A stretch of DNA of 64,000 bases from DATEKX01 sp963726785 (GCA_963726785.1 CAVSDJ010000008.1:1612001-1676000); one strand, 5' to 3'. Positions 41,478 to 51,194 are shown, counted from the stretch's first letter. A program made the numbers and translations. Notes: generated by a model from the sequence alone, not told the origin.

Positions 41478-42749
41478 TTATGATTCGCCTTCAAACCTGA
41501 TTGCCGCTGCGCCAATCACTCGGCGAGAAGTGCGCTCTTGCACAAAGACTACAGCTTTCATGTTCTGGCGTTTCCAGGTTGAGCCGAGATCAATTCGAGG
41601 TTCGCCGCTGAACGCCTTGCCAGAGACGCTGCCTACACGAGTCAGCTTGCGCGTCACCGCTGAGTGCGCGAGTTCGCGCCCCGAATTTTCGCCTTTCGAT
41701 ACTTTACTCAGCAAATCGCTTTCGGTAATGGCCAGCATCACATCAGCCGTGTCGCCGCGTGAAATATCCGGCACGTTTTCCACTCGAACTGTGAGCGTGA
41801 CCGATTTCTGCGCTAATGTCTTGATCGCTATGCTCACGTCTGCTTTCGGCGCGCGAGCCGCTTTCGTAATCGCTTCGCGCGCTGTTGCGAGGTTGCTCCC
41901 GACAAACTCTGTCTGACCGTCTACGATCATCTGCGGGGTATAGACATCCTTAGTGTGGAGCGCTTTCATGTATTCAAGCTGTCGTTGACTGAAGTCGGCA
42001 GATGAAAACGGGTCTTTCCATCCGAACTGATTCCAGTAATCAACGTGCTGGCTGAGAGCAATCACCTGCACGCCTTTGATCGGTTGAGTCTGATCGAGAT
42101 TAGTTAGCAGTTTGTCGGCAGGCGGACAAGACGAGCAGCCTTCGGAGGTAAACAACTCGACCAGCACCACCGCAGAAGCTGATGTCGCGGATGCTTCTTC
42201 GCGCTGAGTTGTGGCAGTCGCGTTGTGCGCGCTCGACGGAAAAACGATAAACAGCAGTAAAAGTAAAAGAGGCGAGAACCGGCGGATGACCAGCGCGATA
42301 GGCAGCCCGACGAATAATATGTGTATGGGCACTGAGACTGCGACTGCGGAGAGTTGAGTGATGGAGCTTCGGTGAAAGGTCAGAGGTAGAACGACACCAT
42401 ACATAAACAGGTAAACTGCGATGCCGTAGAGCACGCCGCTCAGGATTGGTTGCCGCACCATAAATTTTAACTTTCGGCTAGCCAGGTAAAATATGATGGT
42501 CGCAGTAAATGCGATCAGAAAATGTAACGCAAGACCAAAGGCAGCAGTCCAAAATCCACCTTCTCTAGCTGCATCGCCGAGAATTCCGCTGGCGATGCTT
42601 TTCAGCATACTTACGGGACTTCGCCCCAGCACGAGTGTATGGACGACCGCAGACATAATGTCGAGCGTTCCGGCTATCAACCAGGCCCATAGGATTGCTC
42701 TAGAAGCCGTCCGCTTTTCCATTGAAACGGCTCTGGACTCTGCGCTCAT
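41478..42749 (-). CDS. membrane protein fused to DUF1223 thioredoxin-fold domain
   Basis: A protein of 423 residues. The N-terminal 175 residues hold about four transmembrane helices (LWAWLIAGTLDIMSAVVHTLV, FGLALHFLIAFTATIIFYLA, LSGVLYGIAVYLFMYGVVLPL, VSVPIHILFVGLPIALVI), a module normally found as a separate small membrane protein. From about 185 comes DUF1223: VVLVELFTSEGCSSCPPADKLLTNLDQ with a CxxC redox motif, then VIALSQHVDYWNQFGWKDPFSSADFSQRQLEYMKAL and YTPQMIVDGQTEFVG. The C-terminal 110 residues are a beta domain. A membrane-tethered periplasmic thiol-redox protein is inferred. Confidence 0.82.
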   Translation of the reverse strand: MSAESRAVSMEKRTASRAILWAWLIAGTLDIMSAVVHTLVLGRSPVSMLKSIASGILGDAAREGGFWTAAFGLALHFLIAFTATIIFYLASRKLKFMVRQPILSGVLYGIAVYLFMYGVVLPLTFHRSSITQLSAVAVSVPIHILFVGLPIALVIRRFSPLLLLLLFIVFPSSAHNATATTQREEASATSASAVVLVELFTSEGCSSCPPADKLLTNLDQTQPIKGVQVIALSQHVDYWNQFGWKDPFSSADFSQRQLEYMKALHTKDVYTPQMIVDGQTEFVGSNLATAREAITKAARAPKADVSIAIKTLAQKSVTLTVRVENVPDISRGDTADVMLAITESDLLSKVSKGENSGRELAHSAVTRKLTRVGSVSGKAFSGEPRIDLGSTWKRQNMKAVVFVQERTSRRVIGAAAIRFEGES

Positions 42750-42811
42750 AAAAGTTTGCCCCCTTGTCTTTGTGAAATGTTTTCGTCGAACCGGATAAGC
42801 TGCGTCCTATC

Positions 42812-43306
42812 TCATTTGCTAAGTTTGCTGAAGACGAAACCATTATCCTTTCGCTTAGTATGGCAGTTATAACAAGCTGTTTTTGCCTGCGCGGTTAACG
42901 CTCGATCAGTCTGGCTATCGCCCGTGAACTCTTCAAATCCCCATCCTCCGGTCTCGGCGTATCGTTGACTGTCTTTTACCATCAAATCAATAAATTTTCG
43001 CGGCCCTTCTACGGTCGTCCCTGCACTGTCTCGTGTTTCGAGCAGGTCAAACACGATAACCGACCCATCCGGGAACTGACCTGTGCGATAGCCCTCCATC
43101 GCTTTTTCATTTGCATAGATATGATGAAGCCCTCCGTAACGCCCAGCCGCAGGGCTTTTGGGATCAACCGTCGCGCTCTTCACACGCGTCCAATCGCGAT
43201 AGCCCAGAGGATATGCAATTACGCCATCAGTCGCTGCCCGCATATTCAATGCCCAGGCCAAAATCACAACTGAAGCAAGCACAATCAATGTCGCTTTTTT
43301 TATCAT
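42812..43306 (-). CDS. cytochrome P460 family protein
   Basis: A protein of 164 residues. Signal peptide MIKKATLIVLASVVILAWALNMRA. The mature part shows the P460 pattern: YPLGYRDWTRVKSATVDP, GLHHIYANEKAMEGYRTGQFPDGSVIVFDLLE, FIDLMVKDSQRYAETGGWGFEEFTGDSQ, and the c-type haem motif CYNCH (about 147-151) near the C-terminus. Family members oxidise hydroxylamine or act as periplasmic haem proteins; the substrate here is unknown. It is 63 bases upstream of the DUF1223 gene on the same strand. Confidence 0.88.
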   Translation of the reverse strand: MIKKATLIVLASVVILAWALNMRAATDGVIAYPLGYRDWTRVKSATVDPKSPAAGRYGGLHHIYANEKAMEGYRTGQFPDGSVIVFDLLETRDSAGTTVEGPRKFIDLMVKDSQRYAETGGWGFEEFTGDSQTDRALTAQAKTACYNCHTKRKDNGFVFSKLSK

Positions 43307-43423
43307 GACATTCGTTCTCCCTGGCGATTATAGAATCATTTGAGAACAGCGTCGCGCACATTCGGACGCTAATAAGCAATTTTAGACGAGAGAACGAATA
43401 ATGTCGCGGTGAGACGTTGCGCA

Positions 43424-44293
43424 TTAACGAAGCATCTCTCGAAGCGTTTTCGGCGAAACGCCAAGCAACCGGCGCATATGATGCGCGAGGTGACTCTGAT
43501 GAGCAAAGCCCGTTTCAAGAGCAATCTGGCTGATTGGCATCTTGCCTTCGCCGAGAAGACTTTTTGCGCGCTCTACTCGACGCCGGATCACATACTGATG
43601 CACCGGCAAACCTACAGATTCGCGGAACAAGCTCTTGAAGTGCGACACGCTCAGACCGGCAACACTAGCAATGTCATCAAGCGATATGTTCTGGCTCAGG
43701 TTGTCTTCGATGTAAGAAATCACATCCTTCAGTCTGCGACCCAACAGTCGTCCGTTCGGCTTTTCCGATTCCGCTGATATAGAGCTGTGGCAGCGCACCA
43801 GTCGCGCGGCAACAGAGACCGCTAAACTGTCGAGGTACAGATTTCCGCACGGATAGCCGCTCTCCATCTCTGCCTTAAGCGCCCACCCGATATTTTCAAG
43901 TTGCGAGTCGCGCATCTGGAAACGATTTCTGATCTCTATTCGGCTCGGATCAAAGTCGAATCCTTCCGCCACCGTGTTTATGAGTTCAGGAGATACGCTC
44001 AATATGAGCGCCGTGTCTTTCTCTTTTAACTCCCAAAAGCTTGGCGTACCGGCGGGGATAATGTCTATATCACCGTGCACTGCCGTCCCGCGATGGCTCG
44101 CTCCGCCTCTGCGGCAAGCGATATGAACGGACGGGCCAAAGTGGATAGAGACAAGCGTATTCTTAAGGGCAGGAACTTCGATCAGGCCAGGAGGGTCGGA
44201 TAGAAGCAACAAACGAATATTGTTTTCTTTAATCCGGTTATATGACGGGTTTGGGTTTTGTTGAACCTGTGGCGCTGCCGATTGAGAACTCAT
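43424..44293 (-). CDS. AraC-family transcriptional regulator
   Basis: A protein of 289 residues. The C-terminal 100 residues hold two helix-turn-helices of the AraC/XylS type: DVISYIEDNLSQNISLDDIASVAGLSVSHFKSLFRESVGLPVHQYVIRRRVERAKSLL and ISQIALETGFAHQSHLAHHMRRLLGVSPKTLRE. The N-terminal 180 residues are a cupin-like sensor region (VSIHFGPSVHIACRRGG, HGDIDIIPAGTPSFWEL). It is transcribed away from the TonB receptor gene with 288 bases between them, so it could control that receptor; this is inferred from context only. Confidence 0.9.
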   Translation of the reverse strand: MSSQSAAPQVQQNPNPSYNRIKENNIRLLLLSDPPGLIEVPALKNTLVSIHFGPSVHIACRRGGASHRGTAVHGDIDIIPAGTPSFWELKEKDTALILSVSPELINTVAEGFDFDPSRIEIRNRFQMRDSQLENIGWALKAEMESGYPCGNLYLDSLAVSVAARLVRCHSSISAESEKPNGRLLGRRLKDVISYIEDNLSQNISLDDIASVAGLSVSHFKSLFRESVGLPVHQYVIRRRVERAKSLLGEGKMPISQIALETGFAHQSHLAHHMRRLLGVSPKTLREMLR

Positions 44294-44581
44294 TATTGAT
44301 AATCACCTGTCGAGATTAATATTCGCTTACATAATATTGAACTCTCGGCAGCGCGACTTTTGCAAGGGCCGCTGACAAGCCTGTTCATTCTTTCGTCCGA
44401 TTCTGCTCTTTTCCGTCCGAACGTGCTCAAGCGTCGTTATTTTCTCATCCAAACCCGCTTTTTCGTGTCTGAACGTGCGCGACTGTGGCCCTCACTCGCT
44501 CCTACAATTGCTTTGTAAGCCTATCGAGATGGGACGAGACCCGTGCTCTCATCCTAAACCGCTCACTAGGAGAAAGACTAA
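44294..44581. other. divergent promoter region between AraC regulator and TonB receptor
   Basis: About 290 bases. The words CGTCCGA, CGTCCGAACGTGC and CGTGTCTGAACGTGC recur between 44393 and 44480, imperfect direct repeats spaced about 22 and 58 bases apart, possibly an AraC-type operator. AGGAGA lies 9 bases ahead of the receptor ATG. Confidence 0.4.
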
Positions 44582-47500
44582 ATGAATTTCAAAAGAAAAA
44601 GTCTGCGCGAGGCGATGGCAAGCCTCCTTGCAGTTTTCCTTCTGCTGTCATTTGGCCCGGTCGCTGCGTTTGCGCAAGGCGAGACAGGCCAGATCACAGT
44701 GAAGGCTACGGACCCTCAAGGCTCGGTGGTTTCCGGCGCGACCGTCGCGGCTAAATCAACAACGACGGGCGTCGAGCGCACAGCTACGACTAACGACGAA
44801 GGCATTGCGATAATCACCGCGCTGCAACCGGGTGTTTACGACGTAACAGTCAGCGGCAGCGGCTTTGCTGCGTACAAACAGCAGGCCAATGTAACGGTCG
44901 GAGCTAAACTGAACCTCGAAGCCTCGCTTTCAGCTACGGCCAAGGGTGAATCCGTAACCGTAGTCGCGGGTGATGCAGGAGTCGAAGTTAACACTCAGAC
45001 TCAAGAACTCTCCGATGTCGTTTCGCAGAAACAACTCGTCGAGTTGCCTACGATCACGCGCAACCCTTATGACCTTGTAGGCATATCGGGCAACGTGTCG
45101 GCAGGTGATCCCGTTAACATGGCAATGCGTGGGACGGGGTTTGCGATCAACGGCCAACGCTCGGCCAGCACTAACATCCTGCTTGACGGCGGCGAGAACG
45201 TAGATGCGTTCGTAGCCGGTGTCGGACAGAGCGTTCCGCTGGAAGGAGTTCAGGAGTTCCGCATCATCACCAGCAACTTCTCTGCGGAATATGGTCGCGC
45301 TTCCGGCGGCATCGTCAACGTAGCAACCAAAGCAGGCTCCAACGATTTTCACGGCTCGCTCTTCGAGTTCAACCGTGTTTCGGCCCTGGCCTCGAATGAT
45401 TTCGACAACAACGCTCAAGGAATTGATAAGGGCGTTTTCACTCGCAATCAGTTCGGTTATTCAGTAGGCGGGCGTGTCATCAAAGAAAAGCTGTTCTTCT
45501 TCAACAGCACCGAATGGACGCGCGTTCGCAGCACGGGCGAGGTCATAAGCATCGTTCCGACTCCGCAACTGATCGCGGCATCGGACGCCAACACCAAAGC
45601 GTTCTTTGCGCCCTACCAGCTTGTGACTCCGATCAACGGCACTGTTTACACAGTAGGCACAGTAAAGTCTTTGCTCGGACTGTCCGGGGCTAACGCGTTC
45701 AACGATCTTCCGAACGGCCTTCCGGCCTTCGGTCAGGTCCGATTGAACAACGCGACCGATCTGGGCGGCGGCACTCCGCAAAACGATTGGCAGACCGTCG
45801 GTCGCCTTGATTACAACTGGAGCGATAAGACTCAGATGTACATCCGGGGCGTTTATGAAGACGGAAGCCTGCTGGACGGGACGATAAACTTCAGCCCGTA
45901 TCAAGGCTTCAACACGGGGCAGACTGTAAGGAACCAGAATTACTTGTTCAACGCGACACACGCTTTTTCGTCGAGCATTGTGAATCAGAGCAAGGTAGTC
46001 TTTAACCGGCTGACCCGTCAGCAACCGCTGGCAGAACAGCCCCCAGGCCCGACGCTCTACATCAACGACACTTTCGCAGGCCGACTCGCCGGTTTCCTGT
46101 TCAGGTTTCCGGGCTACAGCGCGACCACTCCGGGCAATGCCATACCGTTCGGAGGGCCGCAGAACTTCATTCAACTTTACGACGATCTGAACTGGACAAA
46201 GGGCAATCACCAGTTCCGATTCGGCGGCCAATATGTTCACATACGCGACAACCGCACGTTCGGCGCGTACCAGAACGCAGTCACGGCTCTCAGTTCATCG
46301 GGGCAGAGCTTTTCAACGGCGCTTCCCAATTTTGTAAACGGGCAGTTGCGGTCGTTTACTGTGGCCGTATCCCCGCAAGGAAAATTCCCGTGCGCCAACG
46401 ACCCGGCAACCGGAGCCAGGATAGTAACCCCAGAGTGCACGCTGCAAACGCCGTTAAGTGAGCCTAGCTTCAGCCGAAGCAACCGTTACCACGAGTGGGC
46501 GGCTTACTTCAACGATTCCTGGAAGGTCAAACCGAGATTCACTCTGAATCTTGGAATCCGTTATGAGTATTATGGAACGCAGCACAATGCGGATCAGTCG
46601 CTCGATTCCAACTTCTACTTCGGCGAAGGTTCGACGATCTTCGAGCGAATCAAGAATGGCCGCATACTGCGCGCGCAGGACAGCCCGATTGGCAAACTCT
46701 GGGCCGTGGACAAAAACAACTTTGCCCCGCGCGTCGGGTTTGCGTGGGACGTATTCGGCAACGGTTCAACCAGCCTGCGCGGCGGGTACGGCATGGCTTA
46801 CGAGCGTAACTTTGGAAACGTGACGTTCAATGTCATTCAAAACCCGCCCGGCAGTGCGACGGTGGCGATTACTTCCGGCGTAGACGTTCCGGCAGGCACG
46901 CTTCCGATCACTCCTGACAACCTAGGCCCGCTTGCGGGCAGCGGTATCGCCAAGTCATTTCCAGCCGTCAGCCTTCGCGCAGTAGACCCGAACATCGTGA
47001 ATGCTTACGCGCACTTCTGGAGCTTCGCGGCTGAGCGTCAGTTGAGTCCGACGACCGTGGCATCTGTCGAGTACTCCGGTTCGGCGGGGAGAAGCCTTTA
47101 CTCGATTTCGAATATCAACCGCGCCGGAACTGGTTTCGCTTATGGCGGAATTCCGAGGCTCGCTTCTCGCCTCAACAACAATGGCGCGTCGGCCATCAAC
47201 TTCCGAGGCAGCGACGGTCGTTCGGACTACAACGCTGTTATAGCTTCGGTCGAAAGCAGCCGTTTCCGTAACTGGGGCTTGCGCTTTACCAGCCGGTACA
47301 CCTACTCGCGAGCGAAAGACAATTTAAGCTCGACCTTCAGCGAGTCGGGCAATAACTTCAACCTCGGTTACACAGACCCGTTCGACCCTGATCTCGATTA
47401 TGGGTTCGCGGACTTCGATGCTCGACATAGAGCGGTGGTGAGTTGGACGTGGGATATTCCAACGCCGAAGTTCAGCAGCCACGTTGCCCAGTACCTGCTC

Positions 47501-48034
47501 GGCGGGTGGGAAGCAACGGGCATATTCCAGGCGCGGAGCGGATTGCCCTTCACCGTGTTCGATTGCACAAACGGGCAGCAGATGTGCCCGCGTGTGTCGC
47601 TCGATGGGCCGGTGAGTTTCGATGGCTCGATTGGCCATGACTCGGTAGGTGTTTCCGATACTCCGAACCGCTACAAGTATATTGACCTGAGCGGCCTGCA
47701 TCCCGGAGCCTTTGTTGATCAGTTCGGCTTTGGGGCGGACTTCGGGCCGTTCCCGGCGAATATGTCCAAGCGCAATGCTTTCAGAGGCCCCGGCTTCTGG
47801 AACCTTGACGCAGCGTTGTTCAAGAACCTGAACATAACCGAAGGCGTCAAGCTACAGTTGCGTTTCGAAGCATTCAACGTCTTCAACCACGCCAACCTGT
47901 TCATTTCGGGCGGTGAAGCCGAGATCAACACGGGAGCTACGACGGACGCTAACGGGAACACGGTTGGTGGATATGTGCCGGCCAATTTCTTCGGGCGTCG
48001 AAACATTCAGATCGCTGGCAAGATCATCTTCTAA
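44582..48034 (+). CDS. TonB-dependent receptor, Oar-like, with carboxypeptidase-regulatory-like domain
   Basis: A protein of 1150 residues. Signal peptide to about residue 30 (LLSFGPVAAFAQ). Residues about 36-115 are a CarboxypepD_reg-like beta-sandwich (TGQITVKATDPQGSVVSGATVAAKSTTTGVERTATTNDEGIAIITALQPGVYDVTVSGSGF). A plug domain follows (about 125-250, with MRGTGFAINGQRSASTNILLDGGENVD and GRASGGIVNVATKAGSN). A long outer-membrane beta-barrel fills the rest, ending in the aromatic NIQIAGKIIF typical of barrel C-termini. This architecture is abundant in acidobacteria and thought to import oligosaccharides or other large substrates. It is followed by a clear terminator. Confidence 0.93.
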   Translation: MNFKRKSLREAMASLLAVFLLLSFGPVAAFAQGETGQITVKATDPQGSVVSGATVAAKSTTTGVERTATTNDEGIAIITALQPGVYDVTVSGSGFAAYKQQANVTVGAKLNLEASLSATAKGESVTVVAGDAGVEVNTQTQELSDVVSQKQLVELPTITRNPYDLVGISGNVSAGDPVNMAMRGTGFAINGQRSASTNILLDGGENVDAFVAGVGQSVPLEGVQEFRIITSNFSAEYGRASGGIVNVATKAGSNDFHGSLFEFNRVSALASNDFDNNAQGIDKGVFTRNQFGYSVGGRVIKEKLFFFNSTEWTRVRSTGEVISIVPTPQLIAASDANTKAFFAPYQLVTPINGTVYTVGTVKSLLGLSGANAFNDLPNGLPAFGQVRLNNATDLGGGTPQNDWQTVGRLDYNWSDKTQMYIRGVYEDGSLLDGTINFSPYQGFNTGQTVRNQNYLFNATHAFSSSIVNQSKVVFNRLTRQQPLAEQPPGPTLYINDTFAGRLAGFLFRFPGYSATTPGNAIPFGGPQNFIQLYDDLNWTKGNHQFRFGGQYVHIRDNRTFGAYQNAVTALSSSGQSFSTALPNFVNGQLRSFTVAVSPQGKFPCANDPATGARIVTPECTLQTPLSEPSFSRSNRYHEWAAYFNDSWKVKPRFTLNLGIRYEYYGTQHNADQSLDSNFYFGEGSTIFERIKNGRILRAQDSPIGKLWAVDKNNFAPRVGFAWDVFGNGSTSLRGGYGMAYERNFGNVTFNVIQNPPGSATVAITSGVDVPAGTLPITPDNLGPLAGSGIAKSFPAVSLRAVDPNIVNAYAHFWSFAAERQLSPTTVASVEYSGSAGRSLYSISNINRAGTGFAYGGIPRLASRLNNNGASAINFRGSDGRSDYNAVIASVESSRFRNWGLRFTSRYTYSRAKDNLSSTFSESGNNFNLGYTDPFDPDLDYGFADFDARHRAVVSWTWDIPTPKFSSHVAQYLLGGWEATGIFQARSGLPFTVFDCTNGQQMCPRVSLDGPVSFDGSIGHDSVGVSDTPNRYKYIDLSGLHPGAFVDQFGFGADFGPFPANMSKRNAFRGPGFWNLDAALFKNLNITEGVKLQLRFEAFNVFNHANLFISGGEAEINTGATTDANGNTVGGYVPANFFGRRNIQIAGKIIF

Positions 48035-48072
48035 TTTTCCTTCTAACTTTCTTCGATTGGAAGGTTTAACTC

Positions 48073-48097
48073 GGGGAGCCTTCGGGCTCCCCTTTTT
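48073..48097 (+). terminator. rho-independent terminator of the TonB receptor
   Basis: GGGGAGCC, loop TTCG, GGCTCCCC, then TTTTT: a canonical intrinsic terminator 39 bases after the receptor stop. Confidence 0.9.
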
Positions 48098-48115
48098 GTC
48101 TCATCGCCAGACGTT

Positions 48116-48385
48116 TTAATGTCGCGTCAGGAAGACATCCCACGCCCACCTGCCAACGCTTGCGCCCTGTGCGTCGCGGACTTTAGCTCTATATCGGAAA
48201 GCATTCCCGTATTCATCTACACGGTCTGATTCTTGATAATCAAGATCTATCGCTACCACATTAAGCGCGGGTAATGTGCGTAGCTCGGGCGCTTCCGAAT
48301 TAGGCGCTGCATAACCTGCTATCGCACAGGCACAGATATACAGACAACTTAAACCGAATGCCCTTCCACGCAGAAATCTTTTCAT
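48116..48385 (-). CDS. small predicted secreted protein, function unknown
   Basis: An 89-residue protein from ATG 48385 (GAGGT five bases upstream); a start four codons earlier is possible. Signal peptide MKRFLRGRAFGLSCLYICACAIAGYA. The mature part (about 63 residues) reads APELRTLPALNVVAIDLDYQESDRVDEYGNAFRYRAKVRDAQGASVGRWAWDVFLTRH, one small beta-rich domain with no recognised family. A lone gene convergent with the TonB receptor. Confidence 0.6.
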   Translation of the reverse strand: MKRFLRGRAFGLSCLYICACAIAGYAAPNSEAPELRTLPALNVVAIDLDYQESDRVDEYGNAFRYRAKVRDAQGASVGRWAWDVFLTRH

Positions 48386-48484
48386 AGGACACCTCACAGC
48401 GGGTTAGCTCATTAGCATATTGAGCCGGGCTGGACTCTCGTCAAGCCATCTTCGCAATTCTAAATTAGCGATAGTAATACAAAC

Positions 48485-49276
48485 TCAAAGCCTGCTCTCT
48501 AAGCTCTTAAAATCGTTTTTTACTCTTAATAAGTAATCGCGAAACCCCTCATATCTGTTGACCGGCGGTTGATTATTGTTTGAAGTGTCTAATTTTTTTT
48601 CATCCTCAGCAAGCGTGTTGTTCAGCTTCCAAAGGTACAGAAGGATCAGGTCTTTGCCCTCGTTAAGACCAAACTCCAGGGCTGTGGACATAGGAGAATT
48701 ACTGTCCGTCTTGATAGGCAAGTTTTCGGCAAACTGTCTAACGTTTTGAAATTCTGTTTGAATCCGGTTGGAATCTACTTGGCTGAGATTTTCTAAATGC
48801 GAATTAAAACGGGCCAACTGTATCTTGGCTCCAAGCCGTCTATCTAAGACGCTCCTGATTGCTCTAAAATCTCCTTCCCTTGTCATGTCACTGAATAAAA
48901 CGGCTTTAATAACAATATTTTCATCCTCGCTAGAAGTTATACCGTATGAAAACTCATCAGTTGCGCCCGGTGAGAGCTTTTGGCGATGCTCTAACTCGGC
49001 ATAGATATAATCTGTGCGACTAGTTTTATGATCTCCGATGTAGGTGACGACAGCCGTGATGTCTTTTGCGTAGCCATTTTTCATGATGACTTGAAGCACA
49101 TTAGGGCCAAGCATTGCCGTTTGGATGATTTCTAACTTCGTAACCTCGCTTCTTACTGAGGGATTGAACTGTTTTGGAGCTACATTGGATTTTATAGACG
49201 GCCCAAATATGGAAATGCAGACTCCGAGGCCGACCAAAAGATAAGGAATCGATACCCTCGCTCTGATTATTTGCAT
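48485..49276 (-). CDS. hypothetical exported or membrane-anchored protein
   Basis: A 263-residue protein from ATG 49276, chosen because AAAGGAGAT lies just ahead and the N-terminus becomes MQIIRARVSIPYLLVGLGVCISIFGPS, a signal or anchor. The middle (about 55-135: TMLGPNVLQVIMKNGYAKDITAVVTYIGDHKTSRTDYIYAELEHRQKLSPGATDEFSYGITS) looks like an immunoglobulin-type beta domain, and the C-terminal half is helical and charged. Relatives are hypothetical acidobacterial proteins as far as I can tell. Base composition is A+T-richer than its neighbours. Confidence 0.6.
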   Translation of the reverse strand: MQIIRARVSIPYLLVGLGVCISIFGPSIKSNVAPKQFNPSVRSEVTKLEIIQTAMLGPNVLQVIMKNGYAKDITAVVTYIGDHKTSRTDYIYAELEHRQKLSPGATDEFSYGITSSEDENIVIKAVLFSDMTREGDFRAIRSVLDRRLGAKIQLARFNSHLENLSQVDSNRIQTEFQNVRQFAENLPIKTDSNSPMSTALEFGLNEGKDLILLYLWKLNNTLAEDEKKLDTSNNNQPPVNRYEGFRDYLLRVKNDFKSLESRL

Positions 49277-49471
49277 GAAATCTCCTTTCAGTTTGACGAA
49301 ACTAAGGAAATATCTTGATAACCAGATAGGCTCGATATGATTTGGAGTATATGTCACATTACGCGATCAGGTCAACAATTTTTTACGAGCGAATGAAAGA
49401 TTAATTAATGTTTATGACGATAATGATCCACCTCGTCCATTCACCTAGGTTGTTCAGCACCTTTGACTGAA
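49277..49471. other. A+T-rich intergenic region
   Basis: About 195 bases with no coding frame. Presumably holds the promoter of the hypothetical gene at 48485-49276; nothing else is visible. Confidence 0.35.
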
Positions 49472-49499
49472 AATAAAAAGGGCCGACTAAGCGGCCCTT
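49472..49499 (-). terminator. rho-independent terminator of rpoD
   Basis: On the minus strand AAGGGCCG-CTTAGT-CGGCCCTT is followed by TTTATTTT: a 7-8-bp GC-rich stem with T-rich tail, 28 bases past the rpoD stop. Confidence 0.88.
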
Positions 49500-49526
49500 A
49501 AAAGTTTCAAGTTGTGTATCGTTGTT

Positions 49527-51194
49527 TTATGAAGCTATCGCTGTTCCGTCAAGGAAGGCGCGCAGCCTTCGCGAGCGCGACGGGTGACGAAGCTTCGCAA
49601 GCGCTTTGGCTTCGATCTGTCGTATGCGCTCGCGCGTAACGTTGAAGTGCTTGCCGACCTCTTCAAGCGTGCGCTCTTCGCCCGATTGATCGAGGCCGAA
49701 ACGCATCTTGATGATCTCTTTCTCGCGCGGCGTCAGCGTCGAAAGCACGTCTTCGGTCAACTCGCGAAGGTTGTTCGTTATGGCAGTCTCCGCGGGATTA
49801 GCCGAGCGACGGTCTTCGATAAAGCTGGCTATCGTAGTCTCGCCGTCGTCGCCTATCGGCGTTTCAAGCGAAATAGGCTGCTGCGCGATCTTCAGCGCTT
49901 TGCGAACCTTCCAGGCTGGCATGTCAACGCGGCGAGCAAGCTCTTCGTGAGTAGGCTCGCGGCCAAGTTCCTGCACCATCAATCGCTGCGTGCGAAGAAT
50001 CTTGTTGATGACTTCAACCATGTGAACAGGCACGCGAATCGTTCGCCCCTGGTCTGCAATCGCGCGAGTCACGGCTTGCCTGATCCACCACGTCGCGTAG
50101 GTTGAAAACTTGTATCCGCGCCGCCAATCGAATTTTTCGACCGCGCGCATCAACCCGATGTTGCCTTCCTGAATCAGGTCGAGGAAGTGCAAGCCGCGAT
50201 TGATGTAGTTCTTTGCAATCGAGATGACCAGTCGCAAATTCGCTTCAATCATTTCGCGTTTGGCCTGCTCGACTTCCGCTTCGGCGGCGATGATGGTCTG
50301 CTGCGTGCGCTTGATGTCAACAGCCGTTGCCGAATACTGATGCTCAATCTCGCGTACGGATTTGCGAAGCACACGCTGTTGTTTCTTCAGTTCATCAATG
50401 TCCTTGCGTCGCTTGTTTTCAAGCGCGCGCTCTATGCGATGAAGGTCTGATTCAGCCGCTCGAATCTCACTGACCACCGCGTCAATGATCTCCATAAAGC
50501 GGCGGCGCATTTCGGCGCTGAAGGTGAAGCTTCGGACGCGCTTCGACATCTCGATAAGCTGATGCGCGTACTGGCGACGAAGCCGCTTGAGCTTCTTGGA
50601 AGATTTCGGCTCGGCCTCTATCTTCACTCCCAGTTTGATAAGCTTCTCGTGCGATTTTATTATCTGCTCGAACTCCGCCATGACGTGCAGGCGAATCTCT
50701 TCGCGCTGCTCTTCAAGAGCTTCTTCAGCCTCCGGGTCTGTCGCAATATCAATTATGTCCTGAGGGTTGATCTCGCCTTCAAGAAGTTGATCGTAAAGCC
50801 GTCCGATCTCCTCTATAGTGATGAACGAGCGGGAAAGCGCTTTGTAGATGCGCTTGTTGCCTCGTTCGATTCGCTTTGCTATGCGAATTTCGTCCTCGCG
50901 AGTGAGCAACGGGACAGAACTCATCTCGCGAAGGTAAAGCCGCATAGGATCGAGGGACTCGTCTTTTCCAGGCTCTAAATCAACGTCAACATCGTCAGCC
51001 GGTTCTTCAGCCGGTTCGGAGGTTTCCTCTTCTTCAACAGCAACGGATTCCCACAGGGACTCAGCTTCGTCTTCGTCTATTTCTGCTACAATGCGCTCAA
51101 TGCCGACAGCGGGACCAAAATCCTCGTTCCCCTCTTCGGTAGCGTCTATTAGAATGTCTTTGTCCATTCGACTTTTCATTCCGCCTTTCGCCAT
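49527..51194 (-). CDS. rpoD: primary RNA polymerase sigma factor (sigma-70/RpoD)
   Basis: A protein of 555 residues. An acidic N-terminal part (about 10-75) is followed by region 1.2 (DPMRLYLREMSSVPLLTREDEIRIAKRIERG), a long non-conserved helical segment (about 115-310), region 2 (AKREMIEANLRLVISIAKNYINRGLHFLDLIQEGNIGLMRAVEKFDWRRGYKFSTYATWWIRQAVTRAIADQGRTIRVPVHM), region 3 and region 4 (LTPREKEIIKMRFGL...TLEEVGKHFNVTRERIRQIEAKALAKLRHPSR). It reads -10 with region 2.4 and -35 with region 4.2. Two more ATGs at codons 6 and 10 are possible starts. dnaG, often upstream, is absent. The dispersal of TTGACA/TATAAT-like promoters in this window fits its expected specificity. Confidence 0.95.
   Translation of the reverse strand: MAKGGMKSRMDKDILIDATEEGNEDFGPAVGIERIVAEIDEDEAESLWESVAVEEEETSEPAEEPADDVDVDLEPGKDESLDPMRLYLREMSSVPLLTREDEIRIAKRIERGNKRIYKALSRSFITIEEIGRLYDQLLEGEINPQDIIDIATDPEAEEALEEQREEIRLHVMAEFEQIIKSHEKLIKLGVKIEAEPKSSKKLKRLRRQYAHQLIEMSKRVRSFTFSAEMRRRFMEIIDAVVSEIRAAESDLHRIERALENKRRKDIDELKKQQRVLRKSVREIEHQYSATAVDIKRTQQTIIAAEAEVEQAKREMIEANLRLVISIAKNYINRGLHFLDLIQEGNIGLMRAVEKFDWRRGYKFSTYATWWIRQAVTRAIADQGRTIRVPVHMVEVINKILRTQRLMVQELGREPTHEELARRVDMPAWKVRKALKIAQQPISLETPIGDDGETTIASFIEDRRSANPAETAITNNLRELTEDVLSTLTPREKEIIKMRFGLDQSGEERTLEEVGKHFNVTRERIRQIEAKALAKLRHPSRSRRLRAFLDGTAIAS

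Noticed and set aside
45461..46240. 259-codon frame antisense to the TonB receptor
   Set aside because: Overlaps the strongly conserved barrel coding sequence; composition is that of reversed codons.
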